Shown here in pieces: positions 23,253-37,879 of a stretch of DNA of 64,000 nt (its first letter is position 1; the number at the start of each line of letters is the position of its first letter). The notes beneath the pieces are model-generated. The model was not told the origin of the DNA and did not search any database. It worked only from the letters and a program-made list of their open reading frames with translations. The position numbers were made by a program, and so were the translations under genes. Origin of the DNA: Procambarus clarkii (Eukaryota; Arthropoda; Malacostraca; Decapoda; Cambaridae); assembly GCF_040958095.1 (NCBI RefSeq), contig NC_091228.1:9188340-9252339 (forward strand), written 5' to 3'.

Positions 23253-23516
23253 GGGCCAGATTCACAAAGCAGTTACGCAAGTACTTATGAACGTGTACAT
23301 CTTTCCACAATCTTTGACGGCTTTTGTTACATATATTAAACAGTTTACAAGCATGAAAACTTCCCAATCAACTGTTGCTATTGTTATAAACAGCCCCCCC
23401 CTGGTGCTTCGGAGCTCATTATCTTTTTAATAATTGTAAACAAAGCCTCCAAAGATTGAGAAAAAGATGTACAGGTTCGTAAGTGCTTGCGTAACTGCTT
23501 CATGAATCTAGCCCCC
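23253..23516. mobile_element. MITE with about 65-bp terminal inverted repeats
   Basis: The left end 23253-23317 (GGGCCAGATTCACAAAGCAG, then TTACGCAAGTACTTATGAAC) is repeated in inverted form at about 23450-23516 (GTTCGTAAGTGCTTGCGTAA, then CTGCTTCATGAATCTAGCCC). The arms match at most positions over about 65 bases. The interior (about 130 bp) has no coding capacity. A non-autonomous DNA transposon is likely. A target duplication could not be assigned. Confidence 0.8.
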
Positions 23517-24123
23517 CTGCTTTCCAAACCTTCGACTTATTGGACTGTTGAGATGGGTTTGGACTGTCTCAGGGATGGGTTTGATTTGTCATGTTAAGAA
23601 TTTGTAAAGGAGTCGGAGCAGTGACTTTATTAGTTATTCAGTGCCAGTCACGAGTGTGAAGAGGAGGCCCGCAGTTTGTCGAGAGTTCTGTGGGACTGTT
23701 ATCTGGGGTGTAAGGGTGTTAGTGTTAAGTTGTTGGGTGATTGGTGGCGATAGGTGAAGGTATATGCTGTGTAGTTTCAGTGCACTCCTGTATTGCATGT
23801 CGTTGTGTGAGATAGTCTCATTGGTGATATTGGCTTCTATGGAGGAAGCATATTGTTTGGATTTTATGTCATGGACGCCTTCTCAGCTTGAACATTTGAG
23901 TGTGTCCGAAGTGTATGTTTGAGTGTAGTGGGATTCTGCACATTTGATGCAAGAGAGCGTTCAATCCCCGATGGTCAAAGAGCTTGGGAACCATTTTTTC
24001 CTTCCGTCTGCACTCAGTGCAGAAATCATAGTTCTTAACAACACAAAAATGATTCAACATTGGCTATGCCCCCCCCCCCCAATCATCTCATATACGAGAT
24101 TTTTCTGTAAAACGTCCAAGACC

Positions 24124-24190
24124 TGTATAGGATGCGAACCAGGAAACCCTCGCGCCCTCACCAGGAATCATGACCAATCAACCACTCTTC
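24124..24190 (-). pseudogene. Degenerate tRNA-like sequence
   Basis: On the minus strand, TTGATTGGTCATGATTCCTG followed by GGTTCGCATCC resembles the A box, anticodon arm and B box of a tRNA-Pro-like gene, but the acceptor stem does not pair. It lies about 50 bases from a better tRNA-Pro copy. Weak evidence. Confidence 0.35.
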
Positions 24191-24239
24191 CTTGTGTACA
24201 GTTATGCTGTTTACTTCTTCATCCTGGGAAAAACACTCA

Positions 24240-24311
24240 GGGCTTGTCCGGGAGTTGAACCCGGAACCTCTCGTACCCTAAGCGAGAATCATACCACTAG
24301 ACCAACTGGCC
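24240..24311 (-). tRNA. tRNA-Pro (AGG), possibly a pseudogene
   Basis: A 72-nt tRNA on the minus strand with anticodon arm CTCGC-TTAGGGT-ACGAG (anticodon AGG), intact T arm CCGGGTTCAACTCCCGG and the standard D arm. The acceptor stem has two mismatches: GGCCAGT against ACAAGCC fails at pairs 4-69 and 5-68. The internal promoter boxes are intact so it may be transcribed, but the defective acceptor stem argues for a pseudogene. Confidence 0.7.
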
Positions 24312-24382
24312 GTTATTAAGGAATTTTTATTATTATAGATTTGTTTGTTTTGCCAATGCAATGTGAAAGTTTCATAGAAACA

Positions 24383-24463
24383 AGCTTGCAGCTCCCTGGG
24401 AATCATACACCGAAAATATTTACATTCAAAGCCGGAATAATATGCTTAGATCAACAGGCTATT
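24383..24463 (-). pseudogene. tRNA-Pro-like remnant
   Basis: CTCCCTGGGAATCATACACC, then ATTCAAAGCCGGAATAATAT and AGATCAACAGGCT align along the length of the functional-looking tRNA-Pro at 22660-22731 with many changes and an insertion in the T-arm region. It is an old copy. Confidence 0.5.
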
Positions 24464-24589
24464 CGTATATTTAATGTCTGATAATCTTTGTTTCTCTAAA
24501 AACAAAAGATAGTCAAAGTGGTTGGGCACCGTTCCTATCCCAGCTCCATTTTTTCACCTTCTAAGTGCTGGCAAAGCTCATTTTATTAC

Positions 24590-25795
24590 CATTTACATAC
24601 ACTAGGAGGCTGAATTAGGGGCCGGGCTTTTAGAGGGAACTTTTGACAGCAGAGTCAAAGCCATAACAGCGTCACTCTTAACAGAATAGCGCCTTCCCAG
24701 AGGGAAAGAAACCGAGCCTCAAACTACACCCACCCTGAGAAAAAGAAGGCAGCAGAACCTCAGCAGGGAAAAATCACCCTGATTACCTCCGCTGCTGAAC
24801 ATGGAAGGATGCTGAACATCCTCCATAATCAGGAGCAAACTTCCAACGCCATAGAAAACTAGGAGCCAGTAAAGCGCCCGAACTGATCAACCTGAGATCA
24901 AAACACACAACATTGGCTGGCCTGGAGCTCCCTCGATGGCTGAACACAATCCAGGGGCCACCGCCTGACTGATCTCAGCCCCAGAAAAAGCAGAGCCAAC
25001 AAGGGCATGTTTTGACAAAGAAAGGCGCCAAAACGACCAAATACACACAACACCGGGCAGGACAGTAATGGATGGGAAGGATTTTAGGAGAGAAGAAACA
25101 TGGGAAACCCCCCTCAGGTTTACTTCCGGAATAGCGGAGACAGTTACAGACGGCACATCAGAATACAAGACCGCTGAGAATCTTACAAGCTCACGCCACA
25201 GCGAGTGCGAAATAGGAGGGCCAGCGAAGCAGGACTGTGGAAGCTTGCTGGGGATCCGAAGTTATGCGCAAGGAGGAAACACGGGCTTGGGGCTGCTCAC
25301 TGAATATCACAAATACCGGAAACAGTCTAGAAGCACAGGCGGCTGTGAAGGCTGTGAGCGGCACACCGTAGAACATGCACGCAAGCCCTCTGTGTGGCCC
25401 ATATTCGAAAACCGCAAAGCCTCGGAGTGGAGTCAAAGACCCTTGCACAGCATAGGGCAAGGCACCTTTCTCAAGAATCTGGCCTCAGAGACGGCCACCC
25501 GAACTCACCAGGTAAGACAATCCCCTGGCTTGGCAACAAGCGAACACTCAGATATGATAACCAGGCATGTGCACAGCGAGATGAATAGTTAATCAAAGAC
25601 ACGAGCAAGAAGTGAGACATAAATAAACATGCATCATGAAGAAAACACTAAAATACAGAAAAAATACACACGCAAATGGTCCAGCAGGACAAAAACAGCG
25701 TCCGAGATGACCTACACTTGCCTGAAAAAGCGGGACTAGAAGAGCGCTGGGGCGGGAGGAAGAGCGTACCCGCAACTTCGTAGACGTTTGTGCCC
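24590..25795. other. No recognised gene; 174-codon frame of unknown status
   Basis: The sequence is richer in GA/CC than its surroundings. A plus-strand frame runs 25068-25592 with no start context, domain, signal peptide or membrane segment that I recognise, and similarly long frames exist on the other strand. The style resembles dispersed repeat DNA. No gene is called. Confidence 0.4.
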
Positions 25796-25803
25796 AACCC
25801 AAC

Positions 25804-27660
25804 CCGTCCTCGACTCAAGTCACTTCCATCTAGCAGTCAACCCCAAAGACGTATTCATCAATTTTAACATACAGTTCATTCACAAATAGGAATTTTCTCA
25901 TATATAAAATAATATTTTATATTACCATATTGTACATATTTAGGCACAGGTTAGGTTAAATGTTTAAGTTCTGTTGGCGATTATTTGTATTTCAACCCGT
26001 CCTCGACTCTAGTCCATTACATTCAGCGGTCGACCCCACAGACGCATTCATAAATTTTAACATGCTGTTCATTCAAAACGGGAATATTCTCAAGTATAAA
26101 TTAATATTATAATATATTGGAATATTGTGTATATATAGGCATAGGATAGGTTAGGTCAGGTGTTTAGGTTCTGTTGACGATTATTTGTATTTGTAGTACG
26201 TGGGTGAAGCATTTATAGCGTTGTGATTCGAACAAAATTCGTCAGTGAAGCACTTGTTCCGGATATGTTCAAACGTCAGCAGTTGTGAGTCGTGTGTAAA
26301 CCGCTTTTCATTCATAAACAGGGGGTTTGGCGGCTGCATGGAATCACTTTTGGATCTTTGTTTGGAGGACGGGCTGCATTTATAGCGTTGTGATTCGAAC
26401 AAAATTCGTCAGTGAAGCACTTGTTCCGGATATGTTCAAACGTCAGCAGTTGTGAGTCGTGTGTAAACTGCTTTTCATTCATAAACAGGGGGTTTGGCGG
26501 CTGCATGGAATCACTTTTGGATCTTTGTTTGGAGGACGGGCTGTTGTATTTGTAGTTCGTGGGTGAAGCAATTTCAGCCACTCGTCCTTGACTCAAGTCC
26601 ATTACATCCAGCGGTCGAACCCCAGAAGCGTTCATAAATTTTAACATGCTGTTCGTTCAAAACGGGAATTTTCTCCGATATAAATTAATATTATAAAATT
26701 TTAGTATAATGTGCATATATAGGGATAGGTTATGTTAGGTTAGGTGTTTAGGTTCTGTTGGCGATTATTTGTATTTGTAGTACGTGGGTGAAGCATTTAC
26801 AGCGTTGTGGTTCGAACAAAATTGGAAAGAGAAGCACTTGTTCCTGAAGTGTTCGAACGAAATCAGGTGTGAGCCGTGTGTAAACCGTTTTCATACATAA
26901 ACAGAGGTTTAGGCTGGTGCATGGAATCACTTTTGGGTCTTTGTTTGGAGGACGGCTGTTTACAGCGTTCTGGTTCGAACAAAATTCGCCAGCGAAGCCA
27001 GCCCGTCCTCCAAACAACGACGGTTCATACTTCCGGAACCAGTGCTTCACTGACGAATTTTGTTCGAACCACAACACTGTAAATGCTTCACCCACGTAAT
27101 AAAAATACAAATAATCGCCAGCAGAACATAAACACCTAATGTAACCCATGCTTATATATGCACAATATGCTAATATATTGTAATAGGAATTTTCTCTAAT
27201 ATAAATTAACGTTTTGAATGAACAGCATGTAAAAATTTATGAATGCGTCTGTGGGGTCGACCGCTGGATGGAATGGACTTGAGTCGAGGATGGGTTGATA
27301 AATGCAGTTTTAAATGAACAGCATGTTAAAATTTATGAATGCGTCTGTGGGGTCGACCGCTGGTTGTAATGGACTTGAGTCTAGGACGGGTTGATAAATG
27401 CTTCACCCACGTACTACAAATACAAATAATCGCCAACAGAACCTAAACACCTAACCTAACCAATGCCTAAATATGCCCAGTATGATAATATATTGAATGG
27501 TTCCGGTTTCTTTCTGTCCAGTGAATTATTATTATATAATAATATTAATTTATATTTGATAAAATTCCTATTTTGATTGAACATGTTAAAATTTATGTAA
27601 GCGTCTTTGGGGTCGACTGCTGGATGGAATGGACTTGGTCTGAGGATGGGTTGAGAAAAG
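25804..27660. repeat. Fold-back repeat cluster with direct and inverted units
   Basis: One ~200-bp unit (start CCCGTCCTCGACTCAAGT, middle ACATGCTGTTCATTC, end GTTCTGTTGGCGATTATTTG) occurs in direct orientation from about 25804, 25985 and 26577, and inverted from about 27115-27300 and 27300-27460, with a further partial inverted copy to 27660. Between direct copies, a 167-bp block (26210-26376) is repeated almost perfectly in tandem at 26377-26543. The direct units carry short TTAGG-like runs (GGTTAGGTTAGG-type). The arrangement suggests a fold-back or MITE family nested on itself; there is no coding capacity. Confidence 0.75.
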
Positions 27661-27767
27661 GTGTCTTGATGACAAAACTCATCATTTCTTCAACCACGTT
27701 ATTGTGACTTCATCGTCCAGGTGTCTTCCTGTCGATTGAGTAGAATTCCTGGTTGAGGAACATATAT

Positions 27768-27880
27768 TTGGGCAGGGTAGTCCAGTGGTAGGGGTTTCAC
27801 CTGATAGTCTGTTGGTCGTGGGTTCGAAACACCTAAGTGAATGGCTGGTTTTCTCATTATTATTATTATCCATTTCTCCC
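27768..27880 (+). mobile_element. tRNA-derived SINE-like sequence
   Basis: An A-box-like TAGTCCAGTGGTAGG at 27778 and B-box-like GGTTCGAAACA at 27821 are spaced as in a tRNA head, followed by a short unrelated body and an ATT microsatellite tail (ATTATTATTATTAT near 27856). It is distinct from the SINE at 18.9 kb. The family is unnamed. Confidence 0.6.
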
Positions 27881-28059
27881 ACCCACTTGTAACAATCTTC
27901 ATGAGGGAACAGTTCCGAAGTTTGAGCTTGGATGACTAAAGGATTAGGTAAGGACGTTGGGCAGGGAAGTGGGGGGGGGGGGGGGGGGAAGAGGGATAAT
28001 TAGGATCGGAAATATATAAGCTGTAGGATGAGTGTGGTGGTAGAGTGGGTTGAAAAGGT

Positions 28060-30289
28060 TTATTGGTCTGCCCACTTCGGACTGGTCCCCCTCCGTGGTG
28101 CCTCCTTGCCGTGGTGAGGGGCTCACGTACACCTCCCTGGGTCCGGTGTGGGTTGCCTGTGCCCCCTCTCCTGCCCCCTCTTTGGGTGGCGTACGTGCTG
28201 AAGGGCACGTACGCCACCCAAAACGTACCATGTTGGGGCCTTGTGAGCCATCGGACCACCTGCTGGAGGGGTGGCCTGTGAGAGGCCGCCCCGAGTGGAT
28301 GGTTGGGTGTCCAGGCTGGGGCGATAGGGGGACTGGGGTCATAGCCCCAGTGTGGGAGAATGAAGGAAGTAGTAGGACTCCCCGGTTGAAAAGGGGGACG
28401 ATACACCCTTCCTGCACTGGCCCACGCTCGGTCTCCCTGGCTGCCCTGGTAGGTGGTATCCCTTGGTTCCAAGTCCCATCCCTTATATATTGGTTTGGTG
28501 TATGGATGACGATTTGACTTCTCTTACCCAGGTTCATGGGGTGGGCGACCAGGCCCCCGGGTCGGACCGTCCTGGAAGACCAGGATCTGTAGCCCCTGCT
28601 ACAGGACCCGGTTTAGGCCCAGACCGGACTCTTCCTCCCTGCTCCCCTCCCTCCTCTGTGGTTGGGTCGAGCCCCAAGCCTGCTGTGGTGACCGTCTCAT
28701 CCCCTTGCACGGCTCCATCTCTTCTTGTGACTACTGCACCTTTCAACCCGTCTCTCTCTAAGGGTTCTCATCGCTGCCACGGCCACTCTCGTATGCTCCC
28801 TTCCCATCCTATTTCGTCCCATGCTATATTTGGTCCTGCTACGTGGACTAAATACTTTGACCTCCAACCTTTGGATTCAACTCCTCCTGACGACTTTTCC
28901 CTTCATAGGCATCTTGTCGATTCCGTGGATGCCTCTGTTACCTTCAACCCCACCCGTCTTGGTACCCGTGTCGTTGCTGCTCCTTCTCAGGATGTGGCCA
29001 CCCGCTTGGCCGCCTTATCCTGCCTTGGTGAAACCCCCTGTTCAGGTCTTGAAGAACGTTCGGTTGAATGCCAGTGTTGGCACTGTTCTCCTCCCGCATC
29101 ATGTTGCGACCGGGGTTAGTGATCTCAAGGACTGCCACGAGCATATCAAGCATATCCTCGAGGCCCAGGGTCATTCTGTTCTCCAGGTGGATACATTTTC
29201 TCGTCCCCCTCGTGGTCATCGCCGTCTGCCCCTTCGGGTTGTGAAGGTTTCCTTTGATGGTAGGACCCTTCCGCCCTCTGTCATTCTTGCTGGTGCCTGA
29301 TGCTCCGTTCAGGAATATACTCCATCTCCTCGGCTCTGCGGTAAGTGCTGGAGGTTTGGGCATGGTGCCCTCAAATTCTCTAGTCCTGTCTCTCTCTGTT
29401 CCCTGTGTGGAAGCGAGGGTCACTCTAAGTTGGAGTGCACTTCTCCCCAGGCCCGCTGCCTCAATTGCGGTGAGGCTCACACTACCTTCTCCCGTACGTG
29501 TATTCGTTACATACTTGAGGCGGCTGTCCTCAACTTGAAGCACCGGGACCGTTTGTCTTTTCCTGAGGCTCGGCGCCAAGTTCATCGTCTCCCCTCTTTC
29601 GCTGGTGTCTCCTATGCTCGCGTGGTGTGCTCTTCCTCTCCTCGTCCTTTCCGCCTTCTTCATTCTCACAACCGTTTCCGAACCTTAGACCCGGACACGC
29701 CCACCACCACCTCCCCTGTTTCCCTCCGTTCTGTTCCGAAGGGTCCCCCTCCTGGTTCTCTGTTTAGGGATCCCCTTCTTTCTACCCAGTCTGTCACGTC
29801 TCCTGTGTCTTCTTTTTCCTCTCCCTCTAGTCCTCCTTCCCGTCATTCTCCTCCGTCTCTTGGCTCTCTACGCTGCCTGACTGTGCGGGCCGATGTCCAT
29901 TGCACTCCTGATGGTTGTGTTGTTCGCTCTCGCTCTTCTTCTCCTACCGAGACGCTGGAGTCTGTTGCCCAGTACATTGTTGCTGGGACGCCCGTATCTT
30001 TGAGTCAGAAGCGGAAACCTGGCTCCTTTCCTTCCTCCTCCCCTGTCGGTAAGAAGGCTTCGCGTTCTTCTTCACCCCCTGTCTCTGATTCTATCGTTCC
30101 TTCCCCTCCCGTTTTGGTGGTGGAGCCCCCTGTTCCTACTGTGGGGGTTTCTTTAGCCCCCAGTTCCATCTCGGTTACTGCCCTTGCTGAGGTGCGCTCC
30201 CCTCTTTCTGCCCCTCCTCCTCCCCTTCCACCTCCTCCAGACCCTGCTCGTTCACCTCTGGTCTGTCCTCCCGCTTCTTTTCCTCCTTC

Positions 30290-30294
<5 letters not shown>
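28060..30294 (+). pseudogene. I/Jockey-like LINE copy 1: 5' region and gag-like ORF1 with CCHC knuckles, broken
   Basis: The 5' region from about 28060 includes an 18-bp-arm hairpin (28181-28222). A gag-like ORF1 runs from about 28463 to 30294 in pieces: frame changes occur near 29000-29110 and 29300-29430. CCHC zinc knuckles lie at about 29337-29510: CGKCWRFGH (its fourth Cys lost), CSLCGSEGHSKLEC and CLNCGEAH. A Ser/Pro-rich tail follows. The same protein with a matching tail is seen in copy 2 (48.8-50.4 kb). CCHC-bearing ORF1 followed by AP endonuclease, RT and RNase H (the last seen only in copy 2) places it in the I/Jockey/R1 part of the LINE tree. The clade is not certain. Confidence 0.75.
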
Positions 30295-30326
<32 letters not shown>

Positions 30327-30597
30327 AGATATATACAAGAGTTGTTACATTCTTGTACAGCCACTAGTACGCGTAGCGTTTCGGGCAGGTCCTTAATTCT
30401 ATGGTCCCTGGAATACGATCCCCTGCCGCGAAGAATTGTTTTTTCATCCAAGTACACATTTTACTGTTGCGTTAAACAGAGGCTACAGTTAAGGAATTGC
30501 GCCCAGTAAATCCTCCCCGGCCAGGATACGAACCCATGACATAGCGCTCGCGGAACGCCAGGCGAGTGTCTTACCACTACACCACGGAGACTGCTAA
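30295..30597 (-). mobile_element. tRNA-derived SINE with poly(A) inserted in I-like LINE copy 1
   Basis: On the minus strand: a tRNA-like head GTCTCCGTGGTGTAGTGGTA with A box, then GGTTCGTATCC as B box (30526-30536 region), a body of about 170 bases, and a poly(A) tail seen as 31 T on the plus strand (30295-30325). LINE copy 2 has the uninterrupted sequence at the same point (near 50348: TTTACTTAGTTTACCCATG), which proves insertion. A CAGTTTACT duplication beside the head may be related to the target site. Confidence 0.85.
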
Positions 30598-30609
30598 ACG
30601 CTACTCAGT

Positions 30610-33726
<3,117 letters not shown>

Positions 33727-33799
33727 CCCCCCCATATTCCGTGCAGGCAGCCCGTCGGGAGCTCATATCGTCCCTTCCATTGATGTTATCTGCATCTTA

Positions 33800-35330
33800 A
33801 TTACATTGACCATGAGATATATAAAAAGAGCATTAAATTCAGCTGTCCAGGCAATCAGATTAGCCGGAAGAAACTACGAAAGAAACTTGCCCAAAACATA
33901 AGAGGAAGATCCAAAATCTTTCTATGCATATATACGAAGTAAAACCATAACAAAGGACTCTACAGGACCCCCAAAACATGAGACTAACCAAGTTTTATTA
34001 GGTGATAAAAGGGGCAGCAAACACTGAATACTTTATATCAGTGTTCACACAAGAAAGGCTGAAAGGAATTCCATCACACACACAAATGTTTGAAGTGAAG
34101 AGAATGAATTAAGGGATATACCCCATTACGTGTGATACAATCAGGAAGACCATTGACAAACTAAGACGCAAAAGCCCCAGTTGTGGATGTGGATTCCTTC
34201 ATCAAAAGTGATGAAGGAACTGTCAAATGCACAATGAATACCATTGAAACTCACTTTCAGACAATCCACTGGGCCTAGGGATAGTTCCCCTGGATTGAAA
34301 ATATGCAACAGTTTAAAAAAAAAAAATTAAAGCCGAAAGAGCTCAGGAGAAGAAAAGTCCGACCAGCTTGACATCACACATCTGGAAGCTCATGGAAGGA
34401 CCCCCTCCCTTAGGAGTCATACAACATATGGCAGAGAAAATTTTTTGTAAAATATACGCAACTGGGGTTTGTTAAATAGATCCTGCCTAACTAACCTGCT
34501 CATATTTCTGGAAACGGTAATTGTTTATTCAGACAAGACTTGAGGTAGATGTAGCTTACATGGACTTTGCTAAAGCTTTTAACAAGGTACCACATGAGAC
34601 TGTCATTGCAATTGCAGGTACAGGGAATGAATGGGAGAATACTGGAATGGATAAAACAATGGTTAAAACAGAAAACAAAAGGTCGTGCTAAATGGGAATT
34701 AATCTGGCTGGGGAAATTTGCTAAGTAGGGTGCCACAGGTGTCCATTTTGGAGCTAACCCCTTTTTGTCATATACATTAGTGACATAGATGAGAATATTA
34801 CAAACCACATCATCAAATTCGCAAATGACACCATGATCAATGGTAACGTGGGAAGTGACAGTGATATTGAGGCCTTACAAAGAGAGATACATGAACTCTA
34901 CAAATGGTCAAATTACTGGTAAATGCTTTATAATGACGATAAATGCAAGACCCTGCATGTGGGGCATAACACAATCCACGTCACAACTACCAAATTGACC
35001 GCTCTACCTTACAACAGATAGATGAAAAAAGGACCTTGGAGTCAGAATCCTTCATTCACTTAAAATTACACAACTAGTGGGAGAGGTATTAAAAAAGCAA
35101 AACAAACCCTGCGAATAATCAAGTGTACCTTTATCTTCAAGAAAAAAAAAGTAGTCCACTTGTATAAGCCTGGATGATTGCATTCAGGCATGGAGACCTC
35201 ATCTTCAGAAAGACATGGCTGCTCTGGAGAAGGTGCAACACGGGGTAACAAAAATTTTCCCAAAGCTTAGTCATCTTTCGTATCAGAAACGGAGGAGTGC
35301 CACTGGGCTGACACAGCAAACCAGGCATAT
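33800..35330 (+). pseudogene. CR1-like LINE fragment (reverse transcriptase region), heavily decayed
   Basis: Short in-frame islands of a CR1-type RT remain: AIRLAGRNYER and FYAYIRSK-type sequence near 33850-33945, a motif-A-like MDFAKAFNKVPHE near 34561-34595, and a late RT/C-terminal stretch near 35170-35290. Many stops and frameshifts. An A9 run is at 34315. It ends at an inverted SINE fragment. Confidence 0.6.
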
Positions 35331-35462
35331 CTTGAGGTTATCTTGAGATGCTTTCGGGGCTTTTAGTGTCCCCGCGGCCCGGTCCTCGACCAGGCCTCCA
35401 CCCCCAGGAAGCAGCCCGTGACAGCTGACTAACACCCAGGTACCTATTTTACTGCTAGGTAA
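35331..35462 (-). mobile_element. 5'-truncated SINE, inverted relative of the 18.9-kb SINE
   Basis: The reverse complement matches the body and 3' end of the SINE at 18926-19174 (CAGCTGTCACGGGCTGCTTC, ACTAAAAGCCCCGAAAGCAT, AAGATAACCTCAAG) with a handful of changes. The tRNA-like head is missing. Confidence 0.85.
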
Positions 35463-36299
35463 AAAATCCACAAAATCCACAGCCACTACGATACTTAGAA
35501 AAGTAGTTGAAGAATGGGACACAATAGTGAAAATGGTGCATCTATATCCGACACCAAGATAATGTTACGAAAACAAATGACTTAAACCAGTGCGAAAAGA
35601 AGGAAACTACCTTCATTTAAAACTGACCCAAATATCAGAGTAACAAGGTTATCGTGAATAGCCAAACTCAATTACGGGCTCACCATAGCCAGTGCTACAT
35701 AGATGTATTAGTTCCGAGTAGCTAAATCTAAAGCAGCAGCAGCCACCACACTGCTCGAAGCACTGATTGCTGTTCCCTTGATTTGTCTGTAGGTTCTATT
35801 ATTAAGGGTTAGGAGGGCGTCTATCATCACATGAAGTATTGCCTCCTCAAGTAATTGCTTGATTGGAAGCCTGAGGACTGCTGTTTGTTTGAGGGCCAGT
35901 CTGAACTTGATTATTAAGGTAAAAAAATTCTGCTTACGTTTCTGGCTTCTTCAATCTGCAGTATGCTCGGATACACAGACAACATCCAAAGAGAAAAGGA
36001 CAGCTTTCCTTGGTATAGGGACCCTGATTGATTGTATTCCGTTGTCATTTAACTTTCTAAGTAATTGTAGAAGCGGGGTTAATAGTACTGTACAGATCCA
36101 GTCTATAGGTCTAGTTGGTGCCCTGCACCCACTTAAGACTGGCCTACGCTGCCATATGTTATGGTTAATTTCAACTTGTGTATCTTAGGCAGGTTATATA
36201 GGGCTGGAATATTTTACATAAACGTTAAGTTTATGTAAAAATTTTCATTACGTTTAGTTTATCATTAGTTTATGAAATTTTTCTGTAGATAACAAATTT
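35463..36299. other. No recognised gene
   Basis: Frames of 60-110 codons exist on both strands (for example 35859-36188 plus) but show no domain or composition that supports a gene. It may be decayed transposon sequence. Confidence 0.4.
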
Positions 36300-36540
36300 T
36301 CACACTATCACTGCACCACCCTTACCTGCCTGTTTTGTCACTCTTCGTTTTAACGCTTTCAACGCTAATCTTTCCTCCTTCGTTAAATTAAAGTATTTTC
36401 TAATTTTCACTGTCGTTTTCACTTCATTTATTTTCTCTTTTAAACCGATCATCTTTACGCACGGTGCCCGCACCTCAACTTGGGGGTGCAGGTACTCACA
36501 CAAGAGGGAGAGGCTTTTTGAACCCAGGACTTCAACCATA
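36300..36540 (-). pseudogene. Penelope-like retroelement fragment
   Basis: About 80 codons on the minus strand include LTKEERLALKALKRRV followed shortly by GKGGAVIV. This resembles the N-terminal RT region of Penelope-like elements, in which a Leu/Lys-rich helix precedes a DKGG-type motif; here the Asp is Gly. No further RT motifs were found around it, so it is a fragment. The family call is from pattern memory and moderate. Confidence 0.5.
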
Positions 36541-37879
36541 TTTAAATTAGGTTATGTAGGTCTTTTAATTCTTATTCCAAAATTCAACTGAAAGTTTCAA
36601 CAGGTCTTGCTAATAAATTACTGGACGAATCTTTTTCAAAAGCTTCATCGTCCCCAATTAAATTCTCCATTTTAGGGTGATAATTAAATTAAATAGATAT
36701 TTTCAGTTTTGTACACACCAAAAACTAAATATTCTCAATTCCTACTGTTAACTTGACGAATTTTTTAAAGCTGATGATCCAAGGTGTTGCTGATGGGCAG
36801 TTTCCAAATGGTGGATGTATCGAATTCTATGCCGGTAGACATAGAGGGGGTCAGCTCTAATGAAGTTTGTTCATCTTCCATCACATAGCTAGTCACTGAT
36901 GTAACAGGCAAATTCTCACTCGCCTCTTAAAAAATAAATAAATAAAAAGATAAAAAATCTTAAACAAATGAGTTTGTGAAGCATCCAAACTTACTTTTAT
37001 CAGTCTGGTTCATCTAGATATGGTAACTGATAACACACAATATGGTTGCACTTTGAGAAAGCTAGCTGGGCAACCCCAAGGGACGGCCGTTACGCTGGAT
37101 GGACACAACCCAGCTTATCAACCCCTGGATTATTATAACTTTTCCTTGCACATTAGTGATCTGGTAATTAACTAGAGGTTCGGGACTATTAATCTTCAAC
37201 ATCTAAATTTTCAAGACGGGTAAAAACAATCCATTACTTTTAGTAAAAGGCTTTTTGTCACTAAACCCCTAGATGGCGTTGAAAACCAGGACATCATATA
37301 CCATTACTGGGAGGGTTGGAAGCTAGGTAATGGTCCCCTAAAGAGCCAGTCATTACTGAAGAGGGAATGGGGATATGTTTTTGAACGTAGGACCTCTTCA
37401 ACCCTAGTTAAATTAGGTTCGAAGGCATTTTCAATCCTTCACCAAAATGCAATTGAATGTTTCAACAGTTCTTACTAATGAATAGTATTTCAGGCCAACA
37501 AATTTGACGGGTTAAATATCCCGATAGTCCAGAAGGAAATAGGAGTTCGGTTGTACAGCTTACGTCGGTTACAACAGAGGAAACTAGTGGGAATGCTTCT
37601 TCTACCAAACAAATTTTAGAAAATCCATTTTATTATATATATCCTGGAATGCGAAGCAACCAATGACCTTAAAAGAACTTTGAGTACCTGAAACTAACGG
37701 TAACCCATAAACTAGCAGTAGTCATCCGTACTGCCATTCTTTTGATCAAAAAAGGTATCCATCAGCTGGACACCCGCATAAATACTGTCAAGCAGTAAGT
37801 TTCCCCACGATAGCAACCACAAATTAAGGACTGACAATCCACATGCTCGTTCAACCAAAGATATACATCACATCATCAG
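36541..37879. other. No gene; contains a diverged direct repeat
   Basis: AT-rich DNA. A segment near 36517-36620 is repeated in diverged form at about 37378-37490 (shared words: TTAAATTAGGTT, CAACTGAAAG/CAATTGAATG, GTTTCAACAG). Nothing else is recognised. Confidence 0.45.

Noticed and set aside
25068..25592. 174-codon plus-strand gene
   Set aside because: No recognisable domain, no splice or promoter context, and competing antisense frames; the sequence looks like dispersed repeat.
27944..28537. Minus-strand proline-rich frames
   Set aside because: Antisense to the 5' region of LINE copy 1 with no supporting domain.
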